DNA of 64,000 nucleotides from Thermanaeromonas sp. C210. GTDB lineage: Bacteria > Bacillota > DSM-521 > Neomoorellales > Neomoorellaceae. The translations under genes were made by a program, and so were the position numbers. The stretch spans positions 1 through 64,000 of the forward strand of contig NZ_BLWF01000003.1 in the NCBI RefSeq assembly GCF_013167955.1, written 5' to 3'. The first letter of the stretch is position 1. Each line of letters starts with the position of its first letter. Under the pieces are notes generated by a model. It made no database searches. It saw only the letters and a program-made list of their open reading frames with translations, and was not told where the DNA came from. Of the stretch, positions 23,597-33,462 are shown piece after piece.

Positions 23597-26131
23597 TTGG
23601 AAGGCCGGGTTGAACTCATGGCGCCGGCGGGCAGTGAAGAAGCCTTGAGGGCGGCAGTGGCCAACGGCGCCGATGCCGTGTACCTGGGCGGCAGGCAGTT
23701 TAATGCCCGCCAGTATGCGGAGAACTTTACCCTGGAAGGGATACGGGAAGCCGTGGCTTATGCCCACGAGCGCGGGGTTAAAATATACGTCACGGTAAAC
23801 ACCTTACTCAAGGAGGAGGAACTGGAACCGGCTCTGCGCTACCTCTACGCCCTGGGAGAAAGCCGGGTTGACGGGGTTATCGTTCAGGACTTGGGCCTGG
23901 CGTGGGAGGCCCACCGGCTTCTACCAGACCTCCCCCTCATCGGCAGCACCCAGATGACGGTTACCGATGCCGCAGGGGCCAAGCTTCTAGAGAAAATGGG
24001 ATTTAAGCGGGTGGTCCTGGCCCGGGAGCTATCCCTAGAGGATATTGGCCGTATCCGGCAGGAGTGCGCGCTAGAGCTGGAGGTTTTCGTCCACGGCGCC
24101 CTCTGCTATTCCTACTCCGGTCAGTGTCTCTTGAGCAGCCTGGTGGGGGGCCGGAGCGGCAACCGGGGACGCTGCGCCCAGCCCTGCCGGCTGGCTTATA
24201 CCCTGGTGGATGAGGGGGGACGGGAAGTGGAGGCGGCGTCCGAACACCTCCTCAGCACGAGGGACCTCTGCACCCTGGAAATGTTGCCCCTCCTTATTAG
24301 CTCGGGAGTCAACGCCTTTAAAATTGAAGGCCGTATGCGCCGCCCCGAATATGTGGCGGTGGTCACGCGGGCCTATCGGCGGGCCATCGACCGTTTTCTG
24401 GAGAATCCCGGGAAATTCGCCGTAGATCCGGAGGAAGCCCGGGATATCGCCCAGATCTTTAACCGGGATTTTACCACCGGCTATCTTCTGGGAGATCCCG
24501 GCTCCGAACTCATGAGTTACGGACGCCCCAGCAACCGGGGCATTTTCTTGGGGAGGATCCTGGCCCGAGAGAAGGGGGGATTATACCGCGTAAAGCTGGA
24601 GGTGCCCCTGAAGCGGGGGGACGGGGTGGAGGTCTGGGTGCGCCGCGGCGGGCACCCTGGCATGGTCATCTCCGAGATAAGAATGGACGGCCGGCCGGTG
24701 GATGAGGCGCCGGCGGGTTCCGTAGTTTTCCTGGCCCTGCCGCCGACAGCGCGCCCGGGGGACCGTCTTTTCAAGACTAGCGATGCCGAGCTACTCCGCC
24801 GGGTGCGCCGCGGTTACACCTCTCCGCGGGAGGGAAGGAAGATCCCGGTGAATATGGAGGTATGGGCGGCACCGGGTGAACCTTTGAGGCTCCGGGTGAC
24901 GGACCCCCAGGGTCGGGCAGGTGAGGCGGTGGCCCCGGTGCCTTCGGAACCGGCCCGCAAGCACCCTTTGACAGTAGAAACTCTGCGGGCCCAGCTGGAC
25001 CGCCTCGGAAACACGCCCTACGAGCTGAAACAATTAAAGGCCCATATCCAGGGGAAAGTTATGGTCCCGTTGAGCGTCATCAACGGTGTGCGGCGGGAAG
25101 CCGTGTCCGGCCTGGCCGCTGCCCGGCTGGCAAGCTGGCCGCGGCCGGTGCCCTCCCGGGAAGAGTTCGAAAAGGCCCTGGAGGAGGGGGCGATCCCCGA
25201 AGCCGGACGAAGGGTCCGGCCGGCCGGGACCCCCGCTCCCGGCCTTCCCCGCTTAGCCGTGGCGGTCCGGGACCTGGAGGGAGCCAGGGCCGCCGCCGAA
25301 GCCGGGGCCGACCGGATTTACTTAGGCGGTGATGTATGGCAGGGAGGGGAAGCTCCTCCTCCCGCAGAGGTGGCCCGGCTAGGGCAGGAGTTGGCACGCC
25401 GGGGTATAGAATTGCTTCCGGCCTTACCCCGCCTGTGGCATGAGGTAGAAGGGGGGCGGGTCCGCCGCCGGTTGGAAAAGCTCCTTGAGGTCGGTATCCG
25501 GCAATTCTTAGTGGCCAATTTGGGCGGCCTCTGGCTCGTGAAAGAATTGGGCGCAACGGGGTGGGGGGACTACCCCTTAAATGTGTTTAACAGTTCTTGC
25601 GTGCAGACCCTTAGCCTTCTCGGCCTGGGGGGGGTAACTCTTTCGCCGGAGTTAAACCTGGACGAGATAAAAGGGATCTATCCCTTCCTTTCCCTGGAAG
25701 TAATAGTTCATGGGTCCCTGCCCCTGGCCGTCTCCGCCCATTGCGTCCTGGGAGCCCGCCTGGGCGGAAAGGGACCCGGGAAAAGGTGTTCCGCTCCCTG
25801 CCGGCGAGAAACCTTTGGGTTGAAGGACCGCCTGGGCCTCGTCTTTCCCATAACGACCGACGTGAACTGCCGCTTCTACCTGTATAACCCCAAGACCCTC
25901 GACTTCCTGGAACACATGGGCCTTTTGCAGGGCGCCGGTCTTAGTTTTGTGCGCCTGGAGGTCCGCAACCAAGGGGCCCCGTATATACGCAGGGTGACCG
26001 CCCTCTATCGCCAGGCCCTGTTCTGCCTGGACAAGGGAGATAGGGAAGCCTTGCCGGCTCTGGCCGGGGAACTCAGGGAGCTGGTGGGCGAGCATGTCAC
26101 CCGGGGACACTACTTCCGGGGAGTGTCCTAA
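23597..26131 (+). CDS. U32 peptidase-family protein with DUF3656 region (RlhA-like RNA hydroxylation family)
   Basis: The 844-residue protein opens with the U32 barrel (VELMAPAGSEEALRAAVANGADAVYLGG, VTVNTLL, FVHGALCYSYSGQCLLSS, GNRGRCAQPCRL), has a DUF3656-like middle (~400-500) and a second, more divergent barrel half (AVAVRDLEGARAAAEAGADRIYLGG ... VIVHGSLPLAVSAHC ... KRCSAPCRR). E. coli relatives RlhA and TrhP are needed for 5-hydroxylation of 23S rRNA C2501 or tRNA U34, and the conserved Cys sets suggest an Fe-S cluster; older annotation as collagenase is doubtful. TTG start chosen by homology. mutS2 follows after 14 bases. Confidence 0.85.
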   Translation: MEGRVELMAPAGSEEALRAAVANGADAVYLGGRQFNARQYAENFTLEGIREAVAYAHERGVKIYVTVNTLLKEEELEPALRYLYALGESRVDGVIVQDLGLAWEAHRLLPDLPLIGSTQMTVTDAAGAKLLEKMGFKRVVLARELSLEDIGRIRQECALELEVFVHGALCYSYSGQCLLSSLVGGRSGNRGRCAQPCRLAYTLVDEGGREVEAASEHLLSTRDLCTLEMLPLLISSGVNAFKIEGRMRRPEYVAVVTRAYRRAIDRFLENPGKFAVDPEEARDIAQIFNRDFTTGYLLGDPGSELMSYGRPSNRGIFLGRILAREKGGLYRVKLEVPLKRGDGVEVWVRRGGHPGMVISEIRMDGRPVDEAPAGSVVFLALPPTARPGDRLFKTSDAELLRRVRRGYTSPREGRKIPVNMEVWAAPGEPLRLRVTDPQGRAGEAVAPVPSEPARKHPLTVETLRAQLDRLGNTPYELKQLKAHIQGKVMVPLSVINGVRREAVSGLAAARLASWPRPVPSREEFEKALEEGAIPEAGRRVRPAGTPAPGLPRLAVAVRDLEGARAAAEAGADRIYLGGDVWQGGEAPPPAEVARLGQELARRGIELLPALPRLWHEVEGGRVRRRLEKLLEVGIRQFLVANLGGLWLVKELGATGWGDYPLNVFNSSCVQTLSLLGLGGVTLSPELNLDEIKGIYPFLSLEVIVHGSLPLAVSAHCVLGARLGGKGPGKRCSAPCRRETFGLKDRLGLVFPITTDVNCRFYLYNPKTLDFLEHMGLLQGAGLSFVRLEVRNQGAPYIRRVTALYRQALFCLDKGDREALPALAGELRELVGEHVTRGHYFRGVS

Positions 26132-26145
26132 GGAGGGGGTATTAC

Positions 26146-28506
26146 ATGGAAGAGAAGACATGGGAAGTATTGGAACTAGAGAAAATCCTCCAGCGGCTGC
26201 AAGACTGCTGTAGCTCCCCCCTGGGCAAGGAACTGGCCTTGCATCTCCGGCCTACCACCGATATCCAAGAAGTTCAAAGGAGGCAGGCAGAAACGGGGGA
26301 AGCCTGTGATTTCTTGCGCCTCTACCCCGACTGCCTGCCCGGCGTCACCCGTGATATCCGGCCCTGGGTGGAGCGGGCGGCTGCCGGGGCCACCCTCAAG
26401 GGAGAAGAGCTCCTGGCCGTGGCGGGCACCTTAAATGCCGGCAGGCGCTTTAGAAAGGCCGTCCTGCAGGCGGAAGGCCCCTTTCCCCTCCTGAAAGGCC
26501 TGGCTGCCCGGGTGGGGGATTTCCGCCGCTTGGAGGAAGAGATCGCCAAAGCCGTCGGCGAGGACGGCGAGGTTAAGGACGAGGCCACGCCCCGTCTCTT
26601 CCAGCTCCGGCGGCGTATAAGGTCCGTGCAGGAGGAGATAAAGGCACGCCTGGACTCCTATTTACGTTCTCCGGAGATGCAGAAATACCTTCAGGACAAC
26701 ATATACACGGTGCGCGGTAATCGGTACGTCCTTCCAGTCAAGCAAGAGTACCGCCATCAGGTGCCCGGCCTGATCCACGACCAGTCGGCCAGCGGGGCCA
26801 CCCTTTTTATCGAGCCCATGGCCCTGGTGGAACTTAATAACGAGCTGCGTCGGTTGCTGGCCGCCGAAGAGCAAGAGGTGGAAGCTGTTCTGGCCGGATT
26901 GTCCCGCATGGTAGGAGAAGCCGAAGAGCCACTGCTGGAGACCCTGGAGGCCCTGGGACGCCTTGATTTTATCCTGGCCAAGGGCATTTTAAGCCAAAGG
27001 ATGGAAGGGGTCCCGCCGGCTATAAACAATTCGGGGCGCTGGCGGATACAGGACGGACGTCACCCGCTGCTGTCGGGAGAAGTGGTTCCCGTTACCCTGT
27101 ACCTGGGGGAGGATTTTGACATCCTGGTCATAACAGGGCCCAATACCGGCGGCAAGACGGTTACCCTCAAGACCATCGGGCTCTTTACCCTCATGGCCCA
27201 GTGCGGCCTGCACTTGCCGGCGCGGCAAGCGGAGATATCAGGAAGCTCCCTTGTGTTTGCCGACATCGGGGACGAGCAGAGTATCGAGCAGTCCTTGAGC
27301 ACCTTTTCTTCTCATATGAGCCATATTGTATCCCTCTTGCACCGGGTGGAGCCCGGCAGCCTGGTCCTGCTGGATGAGATCGGGGCCGGTACGGACCCCA
27401 CGGAAGGGGCCGCCCTGGCGGTGGCCATCCTCGACTACCTGGCCAGCCTCGGCGCCAAGGTAGTGGCTACTACCCATTACAGCGAATTAAAGGTCTATGC
27501 CTATACCACTCCCCGGGTGGAGAACGCCGCCGTGGAATTCGACAGCCGGACCCTAAGGCCCACTTTCCGCCTGCTCATAGGTACCCCAGGGGAAAGCAAC
27601 GCCTTTATCATCGCCCGCCGGCTGGGCTTGCCAGAGGAAGTGGTGGAGAGGGCCAAGGGATTCCTTTCCGAAGAACAGAAACAGGTGGGCCAGATGATCC
27701 GCAGCCTGGCGGAAGACCGGCGGGCCAGTGAGCAGGCCCTCCGGGAGGCCGAAGCAATAAGGCGGGAGGCCAGGCAACTGCAGCAGCAGAAGGAAAGGGA
27801 GCTGGAAGAAGCTGGCCGGCGGGCGGCCGAGATGGTGGAAAGGGCCCGGGAGGAAGCCAGGAGCATAGTGCGCCGGGCCAGGACGGAAGTGAGGGAATTA
27901 ATGAAAAGGCTGCAACAGGCCCTGGCTGAGGAGGAGCGACAGGAGAAGATTAAAGCCCTCCATTTGGCCCGCCAGCAGCTGGCCAGCCTGAGCAAAGAAG
28001 TAGAGGATAAGAGCGAGGCGTACGGGGCAATCCCCGGCGGCGCTCCGGTATCGGCGGCCCCCGGGGAGGAGGTATGGGTTGTGCCTTTGAGGCAGAGGGG
28101 TGTTATCCTTGGCCGGCCGGGGGGCGAGGGTGAGGTGACCGTACAGGTGGGGAACTTAAAGGTCAACCTCAAGGTAAATGAACTCCGCTCCCTCCAGCAG
28201 GGGGCAAGGGAAAAAAAGCTCTCGGGCGGGTGGAAGGTGCTTTCTGCGCCGGCGGCGGGCGCCGTGAAGCCGAAGATCGATTTGCGGGGCCTCACGGCCG
28301 ACGAGGCCTGCCTGCAGGCCGACAAATACCTGGATGAGGTCTACCTGGCCGGCCTTAAGGTGGTAAGCCTCATCCACGGCAAAGGAACGGGTGCCTTGCG
28401 AACGGCCCTACACGCTTACCTCCGTTCCCATCCCCTGGTAAAGGGCTTCCGGTTCGGCGGCGCCGGAGAGGGAGGGAGCGGGGTAACCATCGTAGAACTA
28501 AAGTAG
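26146..28506 (+). CDS. mutS2: Endonuclease MutS2
   Basis: A 786-residue MutS2: N-terminal helical core (LELEKILQRLQDCCSSPLGKEL), DNA-clamp region, an ABC-type ATPase with Walker A GPNTGGKTVTLK near residue 330, LLDEIGAGTDPTEG (Walker B) and TTHYSELK, a long coiled coil (~520-620), and a C-terminal Smr nuclease domain with DLRGLTADEA and HGKGTGALR. MutS2 lacks mismatch recognition; in other species it suppresses recombination and in B. subtilis rescues collided ribosomes. ATG after AAGGAGGGGG. Confidence 0.95.
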   Translation: MEEKTWEVLELEKILQRLQDCCSSPLGKELALHLRPTTDIQEVQRRQAETGEACDFLRLYPDCLPGVTRDIRPWVERAAAGATLKGEELLAVAGTLNAGRRFRKAVLQAEGPFPLLKGLAARVGDFRRLEEEIAKAVGEDGEVKDEATPRLFQLRRRIRSVQEEIKARLDSYLRSPEMQKYLQDNIYTVRGNRYVLPVKQEYRHQVPGLIHDQSASGATLFIEPMALVELNNELRRLLAAEEQEVEAVLAGLSRMVGEAEEPLLETLEALGRLDFILAKGILSQRMEGVPPAINNSGRWRIQDGRHPLLSGEVVPVTLYLGEDFDILVITGPNTGGKTVTLKTIGLFTLMAQCGLHLPARQAEISGSSLVFADIGDEQSIEQSLSTFSSHMSHIVSLLHRVEPGSLVLLDEIGAGTDPTEGAALAVAILDYLASLGAKVVATTHYSELKVYAYTTPRVENAAVEFDSRTLRPTFRLLIGTPGESNAFIIARRLGLPEEVVERAKGFLSEEQKQVGQMIRSLAEDRRASEQALREAEAIRREARQLQQQKERELEEAGRRAAEMVERAREEARSIVRRARTEVRELMKRLQQALAEEERQEKIKALHLARQQLASLSKEVEDKSEAYGAIPGGAPVSAAPGEEVWVVPLRQRGVILGRPGGEGEVTVQVGNLKVNLKVNELRSLQQGAREKKLSGGWKVLSAPAAGAVKPKIDLRGLTADEACLQADKYLDEVYLAGLKVVSLIHGKGTGALRTALHAYLRSHPLVKGFRFGGAGEGGSGVTIVELK

Positions 28507-28513
28507 GTTGCAC

Positions 28514-31249
28514 TTAGGTTTCCGGCGCCTTTTTCCGGTTCGGGCCCGCCGGTACATTTACGGTCACTTCGTTGGATGGAGTACTGATCTGGGTGGCAGG
28601 ATCGACGGCTAAGACCCGGTAGGTATAAGTCCTCCCGGGTTTAACCCCGGTATCCACGTAAGTCGTGTCCCGGGTGATGGTCAAGTTCTTGCGGCTGCCG
28701 TTCTCCCGCCTCTCCACGGAATAAAGGTATTCCCCTTCTCCCCCGGTATGCCAGCTCAGTTTTACCTCGGGACGGCCGGAGCTCAGCTCTACATCTACCT
28801 GCACCTGTAATTCGGGGGCCGGCGGGGGGGCCGGCTCTCCGGAGGAGCCTTCCCCGAGCTGGTGTTCCGGCAGGTTACAGTGTTCGGTAGGGGCGGTGCC
28901 GGGGGCGAACTCCTTGCTCTGCACGTACTCGGATGGGCACCCGCCCTGCTGGCCGGGACCGGGGACGTTGGCCAAAACGGGTTTTCCCCCGTGGCGGGGA
29001 TCGGTACATATCAGCACAGTCCGAGCTTCGCCGGAACTGTGGAGGGTGCAGACTTCTTTGGGAGCCTCCAGATAGGCGTCCTCCGGCTGTACCGAGCCGG
29101 TGTAGGGGACGGGACGCCGGAGGAAGACGCCGGTAGTGAGCTGGGGGCAGTGGGGGGAGGCCAGCTGGCCGGTGGTAGCGCAGACCTCGAGCTGCACCCA
29201 TACGTCCGACACTTTTTTGGGTACGGTATCGGCCGTGAATATTTCTTTGACGATAAACTCTTTGGGCGTTAAGTCGCTGGGGAGGAGGCCGGACTTGGCA
29301 TCCACGTCGGCATAGACAATGCCCGAAGGTCGGGGAAAGTTCTGGACCGGCACTCCCTTTAAGGCCTCCTGCATGACCTGCCTCCAGATAAGGGCCGGAT
29401 AACTACCGCCGGCTACGCCCCGAAGGTAGTGCTGGGGATCCGTCTGATCATAGCCCATCCAGACGGCGGCTACCAGTTCGGGGGTATAACCCACAAACCA
29501 GGCATCCTTTTCCCCGGACACCCCCCTGAAAGCGGGCAAGTCGGGTAGAGAAGTGGTGCCCGTCTTTCCCGCGACCGGTCGACCGATCTGGGCACGCTGG
29601 CCGGTACCGGATTTGACTACTGTCTGCAACATGTCGGTCATGAGATAGGCCATCTGCTCGCTCATAATTACCTGCTGCTGGGGGGTGTTCACCACCAGAT
29701 CGCGGCCGTGCCGGTCGGTAATGCGAGTGACGGTATGAGGAGCTACGTAGACACCTCCATTGGCAAAAACTCCGTAGGCCGCGGCCATCTGCAGGGGGGT
29801 GACCCCCGAAGTAATTCCCCCTAGGGCGAGGGATAAATTACGATCGCCCTCCTGCAGGGGCAGCCCCAGCTTGCGGCCGTACTCCCAGCCCGTATCCACG
29901 CCTATGGTGTGGAGCATTTTGACGGCGGCAACGTTGACCGACCAGCGCAGGGCTTCCCGCATGCTGATCAGGCCCCGGTAGCGGCCGTCGTAATTGCGCG
30001 GAGTAAAGGGTTTGGGCGAGCCGGGAAAGGTCGTGGGAACGTCGTCGATGACCGAAGCCGGGGTAAAGCCCCGTTCCAGGGCCGGGGCATAGACTACTAG
30101 GGGCTTAATGGTAGATCCCGGCTGGCGCTCGGCCTGGGTGGCCCGGTTGAGGCCACGACGGGCGGTGTACTGCCGGCCTCCTACCAGCCCCCTGATCTCG
30201 CCGGTATGGGGGTCCAAAACTACCATGGCGCTCTCCACCAGGCGCTCGGAAGGGCTCTTGGGGAAATTGGCTGGGTTGGCGTATACTTCCTCCATCTTAG
30301 CCTGGACCTTGGGATCCAGGGTGGTATAAACATGGAGGCCGCCGCGGAAGAGCTCTCCCGCGCTGATGCCGTTTTCCTCCAGGAGGCGACTGGCTTCCTC
30401 GATGACGGCATCCACAAAATAAGGATACTTAGGGGTGCTCGTCGGCGGCTTGCTGTTGAAGACCAGTTCTTGCTGTAGAGCCTGGTCGGCTTCGGCCTGG
30501 CTGATGAATCCGTATTTAACCATATTGGCCAGTACGGTGGCCTGGCGCTCTTTGGCCGCTTTTTCATTGTTCTTGATCAAGGGTGAATAGCGGGCCGGGC
30601 TTTGAATTATCCCTGCTATAAGGGCGCTCTCGGCCAAAGTTAGGTCCTGTACATCCTTGCCGAAGTAAGCTTCGGCCGCGGCCTTAACACCGTAGATTCC
30701 CGGCCCCAGGTAGACGATGTTCAAGTAGTGCTCCAGGATTTCCTCCTTGGTATAGACGCGCTCTATCTGCAGGGCCAGGATGGCTTCCTGAATCTTGCGA
30801 CGGAAGGTCCGTTCCCAATCTTCGATGAAGGCGTTTTTGGCCAGTTGTTGGGTAATGGTGCTGCCGCCCTCCCGGATTTGCCGGTGCAACAGGTTGGTAA
30901 CGGCCGCCCGGGCGATGCTCCGCAGGTCTATGCCGTGGTGCTGGTAAAAACGCACGTCCTCTATGGCTATAACGGCATCCTGCAAATATTTAGGAATTTC
31001 TTCCAGGGAAGCATGAAGCCGGTTCTGTTCGCCGTGAAGGGTGGCGAAAAGATTGTTGTCTTTATCGTAGAGAGAAGTGGTCAAATCCATGCGCAGGTTG
31101 TTGGGGTCCCAGGAAGGAAGGCCTCGCAGAACGTCGAAGGCCAATCCTATACCTGACCCGATACCCGCCAGAACTACAACGGCCGCCAGGAGCAGCAGGA
31201 GCCGCTTTAGGTTGAGTCTCCGGCGGGTTTTCTTTTTATCTGCTGGCAT
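28514..31249 (-). CDS. Class A penicillin-binding protein (PBP1A-type) with C-terminal fibronectin III domain
   Basis: The only clear minus-strand gene (911 residues). After a basic N-terminus and one membrane segment (LLLLLAAVVVLAGIGSGIGL) come the GT51 glycosyltransferase (EDVRFYQHHGID, GGSTITQQLAKN) and transpeptidase (GSTIK active-site Ser, SVN, GKTGTT) domains. The tail, after a low-complexity PAPPPAPE linker, is a fibronectin type III domain (~830-900). It builds and crosslinks peptidoglycan outside the membrane. Start ATG at 31249, 12 bases after GGAGG, a rather long spacing; the frame stays open to 31312. It converges on mutS2 with a gap of only 7 bases. Confidence 0.95.
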   Translation of the reverse strand: MPADKKKTRRRLNLKRLLLLLAAVVVLAGIGSGIGLAFDVLRGLPSWDPNNLRMDLTTSLYDKDNNLFATLHGEQNRLHASLEEIPKYLQDAVIAIEDVRFYQHHGIDLRSIARAAVTNLLHRQIREGGSTITQQLAKNAFIEDWERTFRRKIQEAILALQIERVYTKEEILEHYLNIVYLGPGIYGVKAAAEAYFGKDVQDLTLAESALIAGIIQSPARYSPLIKNNEKAAKERQATVLANMVKYGFISQAEADQALQQELVFNSKPPTSTPKYPYFVDAVIEEASRLLEENGISAGELFRGGLHVYTTLDPKVQAKMEEVYANPANFPKSPSERLVESAMVVLDPHTGEIRGLVGGRQYTARRGLNRATQAERQPGSTIKPLVVYAPALERGFTPASVIDDVPTTFPGSPKPFTPRNYDGRYRGLISMREALRWSVNVAAVKMLHTIGVDTGWEYGRKLGLPLQEGDRNLSLALGGITSGVTPLQMAAAYGVFANGGVYVAPHTVTRITDRHGRDLVVNTPQQQVIMSEQMAYLMTDMLQTVVKSGTGQRAQIGRPVAGKTGTTSLPDLPAFRGVSGEKDAWFVGYTPELVAAVWMGYDQTDPQHYLRGVAGGSYPALIWRQVMQEALKGVPVQNFPRPSGIVYADVDAKSGLLPSDLTPKEFIVKEIFTADTVPKKVSDVWVQLEVCATTGQLASPHCPQLTTGVFLRRPVPYTGSVQPEDAYLEAPKEVCTLHSSGEARTVLICTDPRHGGKPVLANVPGPGQQGGCPSEYVQSKEFAPGTAPTEHCNLPEHQLGEGSSGEPAPPPAPELQVQVDVELSSGRPEVKLSWHTGGEGEYLYSVERRENGSRKNLTITRDTTYVDTGVKPGRTYTYRVLAVDPATQISTPSNEVTVNVPAGPNRKKAPET

Positions 31250-31277
31250 GCGAGGAAACTGACCTCCTTTCGCCTCA

Positions 31278-31306
31278 ATTATAACACAGCCCGCAGGTGG
31301 CTTGAA
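31278..31306 (-). promoter_or_regulatory. Promoter of the PBP gene
   Basis: On the minus strand TATAAT lies at 31283-31278, with a weak -35 TTCAAG 17 bases before it (31306-31301). Confidence 0.6.
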
Positions 31307-31318
31307 CCCCATAAAGCC

Positions 31319-31347
31319 TTGTGCTAAACTTTTAGAACAGGTATAAA
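31319..31347 (+). promoter_or_regulatory. Possible promoter of tyrS
   Basis: TTGTGC (31319-31324), 17 bases, TATAAA (31342-31347). If used, the transcript would start within a few bases of the tyrS start codon, an unusually short leader, and no T-box is present. It diverges from the PBP promoter. Confidence 0.55.
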
Positions 31348-31356
31348 AAGGGAAGG

Positions 31357-32580
31357 ATGATATCTTTGGAGCCGGAGGTATCGAGGCAGCTAGCCGTTCT
31401 TCGCCGCGGAGCGGCCGAGATCGTTCCCGAAGAAGAACTGGCCCACAAGATCCGCCGCTCCCTAGCTTCGGGTCGACCTTTAAGGGTGAAGCTGGGGTTG
31501 GATCCCACAGCTCCCGATATACATTTGGGTCACACCGTGGTTTTGCACAAACTCCGCCAGTTTCAAGAACTCGGCCACCACGTTATCATAATCATTGGCG
31601 ATTTCACCGGCCGCATCGGCGATCCCACCGGGAAGTCGGAAACCCGGCGGCAGCTCAGCGAGGAAGAAGTCCTGGCCAACGCCGAAACTTACAAGCAGCA
31701 GATTTTTAAAATCCTGGATCCCGCTAAGACGGAGATTGCCTTTAACAGCACGTGGCTGAAAAAGCTCACCTTTGCCGAAGTCATCGAGCTGGCGGCTAAG
31801 ATCACCGTGGCCCGCATGTTGGAGAGGGATGATTTTGCCAAGCGTTACCGGGAAGGACGCCCCATTAGCGTCCACGAGTTTTTTTATCCCTTAATGCAGG
31901 GCTATGATTCCGTGGCGCTGCAGGCCGACGTGGAGCTGGGAGGAACCGACCAGAAGTTCAACCTCCTTATGGGTCGGCATCTGCAGAGGGAATACGGCCA
32001 GGAACCCCAGGTAGCCCTTATGATGCCTATCCTGGTAGGCCTGGACGGCGTGCAAAAGATGAGCAAGAGCCTGGGGAACTACATCGGCATCAATGAGCCG
32101 CCTGCGGAGATGTACGGCAAGGTCATGTCCCTGCCCGATGAGCTTATGCTTACTTACTTTGAATTGGTAACTCCCCTTTCCCTGGAGGAGGTGGAAGCCG
32201 TCCGGCGGGGGCTGGCGGCGGGCGAGCTCCATCCCCGGGATGCCAAGATGTACCTGGCCCGGGAAATCGTGAAGTTTTACCACGGCCAGGAAGCTGCTTA
32301 TGAGGCGGAAGCCGAGTTCCGCAGGGTTTTCCAGGAAAAGGATATGCCTTCGGACATGCCGGAGATGGTTGTGGCCGAAGACTCCGTGTGGCTTCCGAGG
32401 CTCCTGGTGCGGGCGGGCCTGGCGTCCAGCACCAGCGAAGCCCGCCGCCTGATCGTGCAAGGGGCCGTAAAGGTAGGGGGGAGCCGGGTAACGGATCCTG
32501 AAGCCGAGATCGCCATTACCCCCGGCATGGTCCTTCAAGCGGGCAAGCGAAAATTTGTCCGCCTCCGGCGCCAGGATTAA
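31357..32580 (+). CDS. tyrS: Tyrosyl-tRNA synthetase
   Basis: A 407-residue class I synthetase: [19 protein letters not shown] contains the HIGH-type motif (HLGH), then [14 protein letters not shown], and [11 protein letters not shown] carries KMSKS. A C-terminal S4 RNA-binding domain (residues ~340-405) includes [19 protein letters not shown]. It belongs to the TyrS form with [11 protein letters not shown] rather than the YCGxDPTADSLH form. Either ATG 31357 or TTG 31366 may be used; GGAAGG directly precedes the ATG and is better spaced for the TTG. Confidence 0.95.
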   Translation: MISLEPEVSRQLAVLRRGAAEIVPEEELAHKIRRSLASGRPLRVKLGLDPTAPDIHLGHTVVLHKLRQFQELGHHVIIIIGDFTGRIGDPTGKSETRRQLSEEEVLANAETYKQQIFKILDPAKTEIAFNSTWLKKLTFAEVIELAAKITVARMLERDDFAKRYREGRPISVHEFFYPLMQGYDSVALQADVELGGTDQKFNLLMGRHLQREYGQEPQVALMMPILVGLDGVQKMSKSLGNYIGINEPPAEMYGKVMSLPDELMLTYFELVTPLSLEEVEAVRRGLAAGELHPRDAKMYLAREIVKFYHGQEAAYEAEAEFRRVFQEKDMPSDMPEMVVAEDSVWLPRLLVRAGLASSTSEARRLIVQGAVKVGGSRVTDPEAEIAITPGMVLQAGKRKFVRLRRQD

Positions 32581-32630
32581 CGGCACCTTTGGCCGGGCGC
32601 CGCGTATACTTTCTATATGGGGGTGAAAGT

Positions 32631-33296
32631 ATGCGTCGGCGGTGGCGCCGGCCCGGAGGACGGGCAAAGGTTTGGGTCCTGGTGTTGCTGGGCGGTCTGG
32701 CCTTACTGGCGGCCCTGGAGTGGCGCCTGAAGCCAGCCATGGAAAGGCTGGCCGTGGCCCAAGCCCAGTGGGTAGCCACCGAAGCCATTCAAGAGGCGGT
32801 TTTGGAGCGGATAGCTGGAGAGGTAAAATATAATGATTTGATCCAACCGGCCAGCGACGAGAGCCGGCAGGTGGTGTTCATGGAGGCCGACGTGTTACGC
32901 ATAAGCAGGCTGCAGGCGGAAGCCCAGCTGGCCATCCAAGAAAAGCTATCGGAGTTGAAGGGCCACAGGTATCCCCTGCCCCTCGGGCAGCTGCTGGGAT
33001 GGCATGTGGTCGCCGCCCTCGGTCCTCCCATCCCCGTGAGCTTTGTGCCTATGGGTACGGTAGCTGTTACCCTGGGGGACAGCTTCGAGGCGGCGGGCAT
33101 CAACCAAACCCGTCACCGAATCTATTTGCAGGTGGAGAGTAATGTGCAGGTAATAGCTCCGTTGCTGGCGGAACAGGTGAGGGTGGAATCCCGGATACCG
33201 GTAGCAGAGGCCATTATTGTAGGGCCGGTTCCCCAAACCTATCTCTCCTTTAATATGGAACCGGGCAAGGGCATACTCCACTCCCCGAGCTTTTAA
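32631..33296 (+). CDS. yunB: Sporulation protein YunB
   Basis: A 221-residue protein with a basic N-terminus and one membrane helix (VWVLVLLGGLALLAALEW), then the YunB pattern: AIQEAVLERI, YNDLI, ADVLRISRLQAEAQLAIQEKL, LGQLLGWHVVAALGPPIPVSFVPMG and RVESRIPVAEAIIVGPVPQTYL. YunB is a mother-cell sporulation protein of the sigma-E regulon in Bacillus; the function is unclear. ATG at 32631 follows GGGGGTGAAAGT; an earlier in-frame start at 32589 is unsupported. Confidence 0.88.
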   Translation: MRRRWRRPGGRAKVWVLVLLGGLALLAALEWRLKPAMERLAVAQAQWVATEAIQEAVLERIAGEVKYNDLIQPASDESRQVVFMEADVLRISRLQAEAQLAIQEKLSELKGHRYPLPLGQLLGWHVVAALGPPIPVSFVPMGTVAVTLGDSFEAAGINQTRHRIYLQVESNVQVIAPLLAEQVRVESRIPVAEAIIVGPVPQTYLSFNMEPGKGILHSPSF

Positions 33297-33301
33297 TTTC
33301 T

Positions 33302-33440
33302 TGCCGGCTTAAGGAGGATTTTTCGTTTCTAGGGCGAATAGTTTTATTTAAGGAGCGGTCAGTGGAGGCCGCGCTGGATGTCTGGCCACGAGGAGGTCAC
33401 CAGCTATCAGGAGTTGGGGGGTTCCTCTGGCCTTTTTGTG
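33302..33440 (+). promoter_or_regulatory. Structured leader with terminator before the DUF3842-cooT-cbi operon
   Basis: A small hairpin GCGG...CCGC (33355-33372) precedes a terminator: GGCCACGAGGA (33384-33394) with TCCTCTGGCC (33423-33432) and tail TTTTTGTG. Only 22 bases separate it from the DUF3842 ATG, leaving no room for a separate promoter, so it probably acts as an attenuator. I could not match it to a known riboswitch. Confidence 0.55.
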
Positions 33441-33462
33441 TAGGGTAGAGGTTCTGGGAGAG

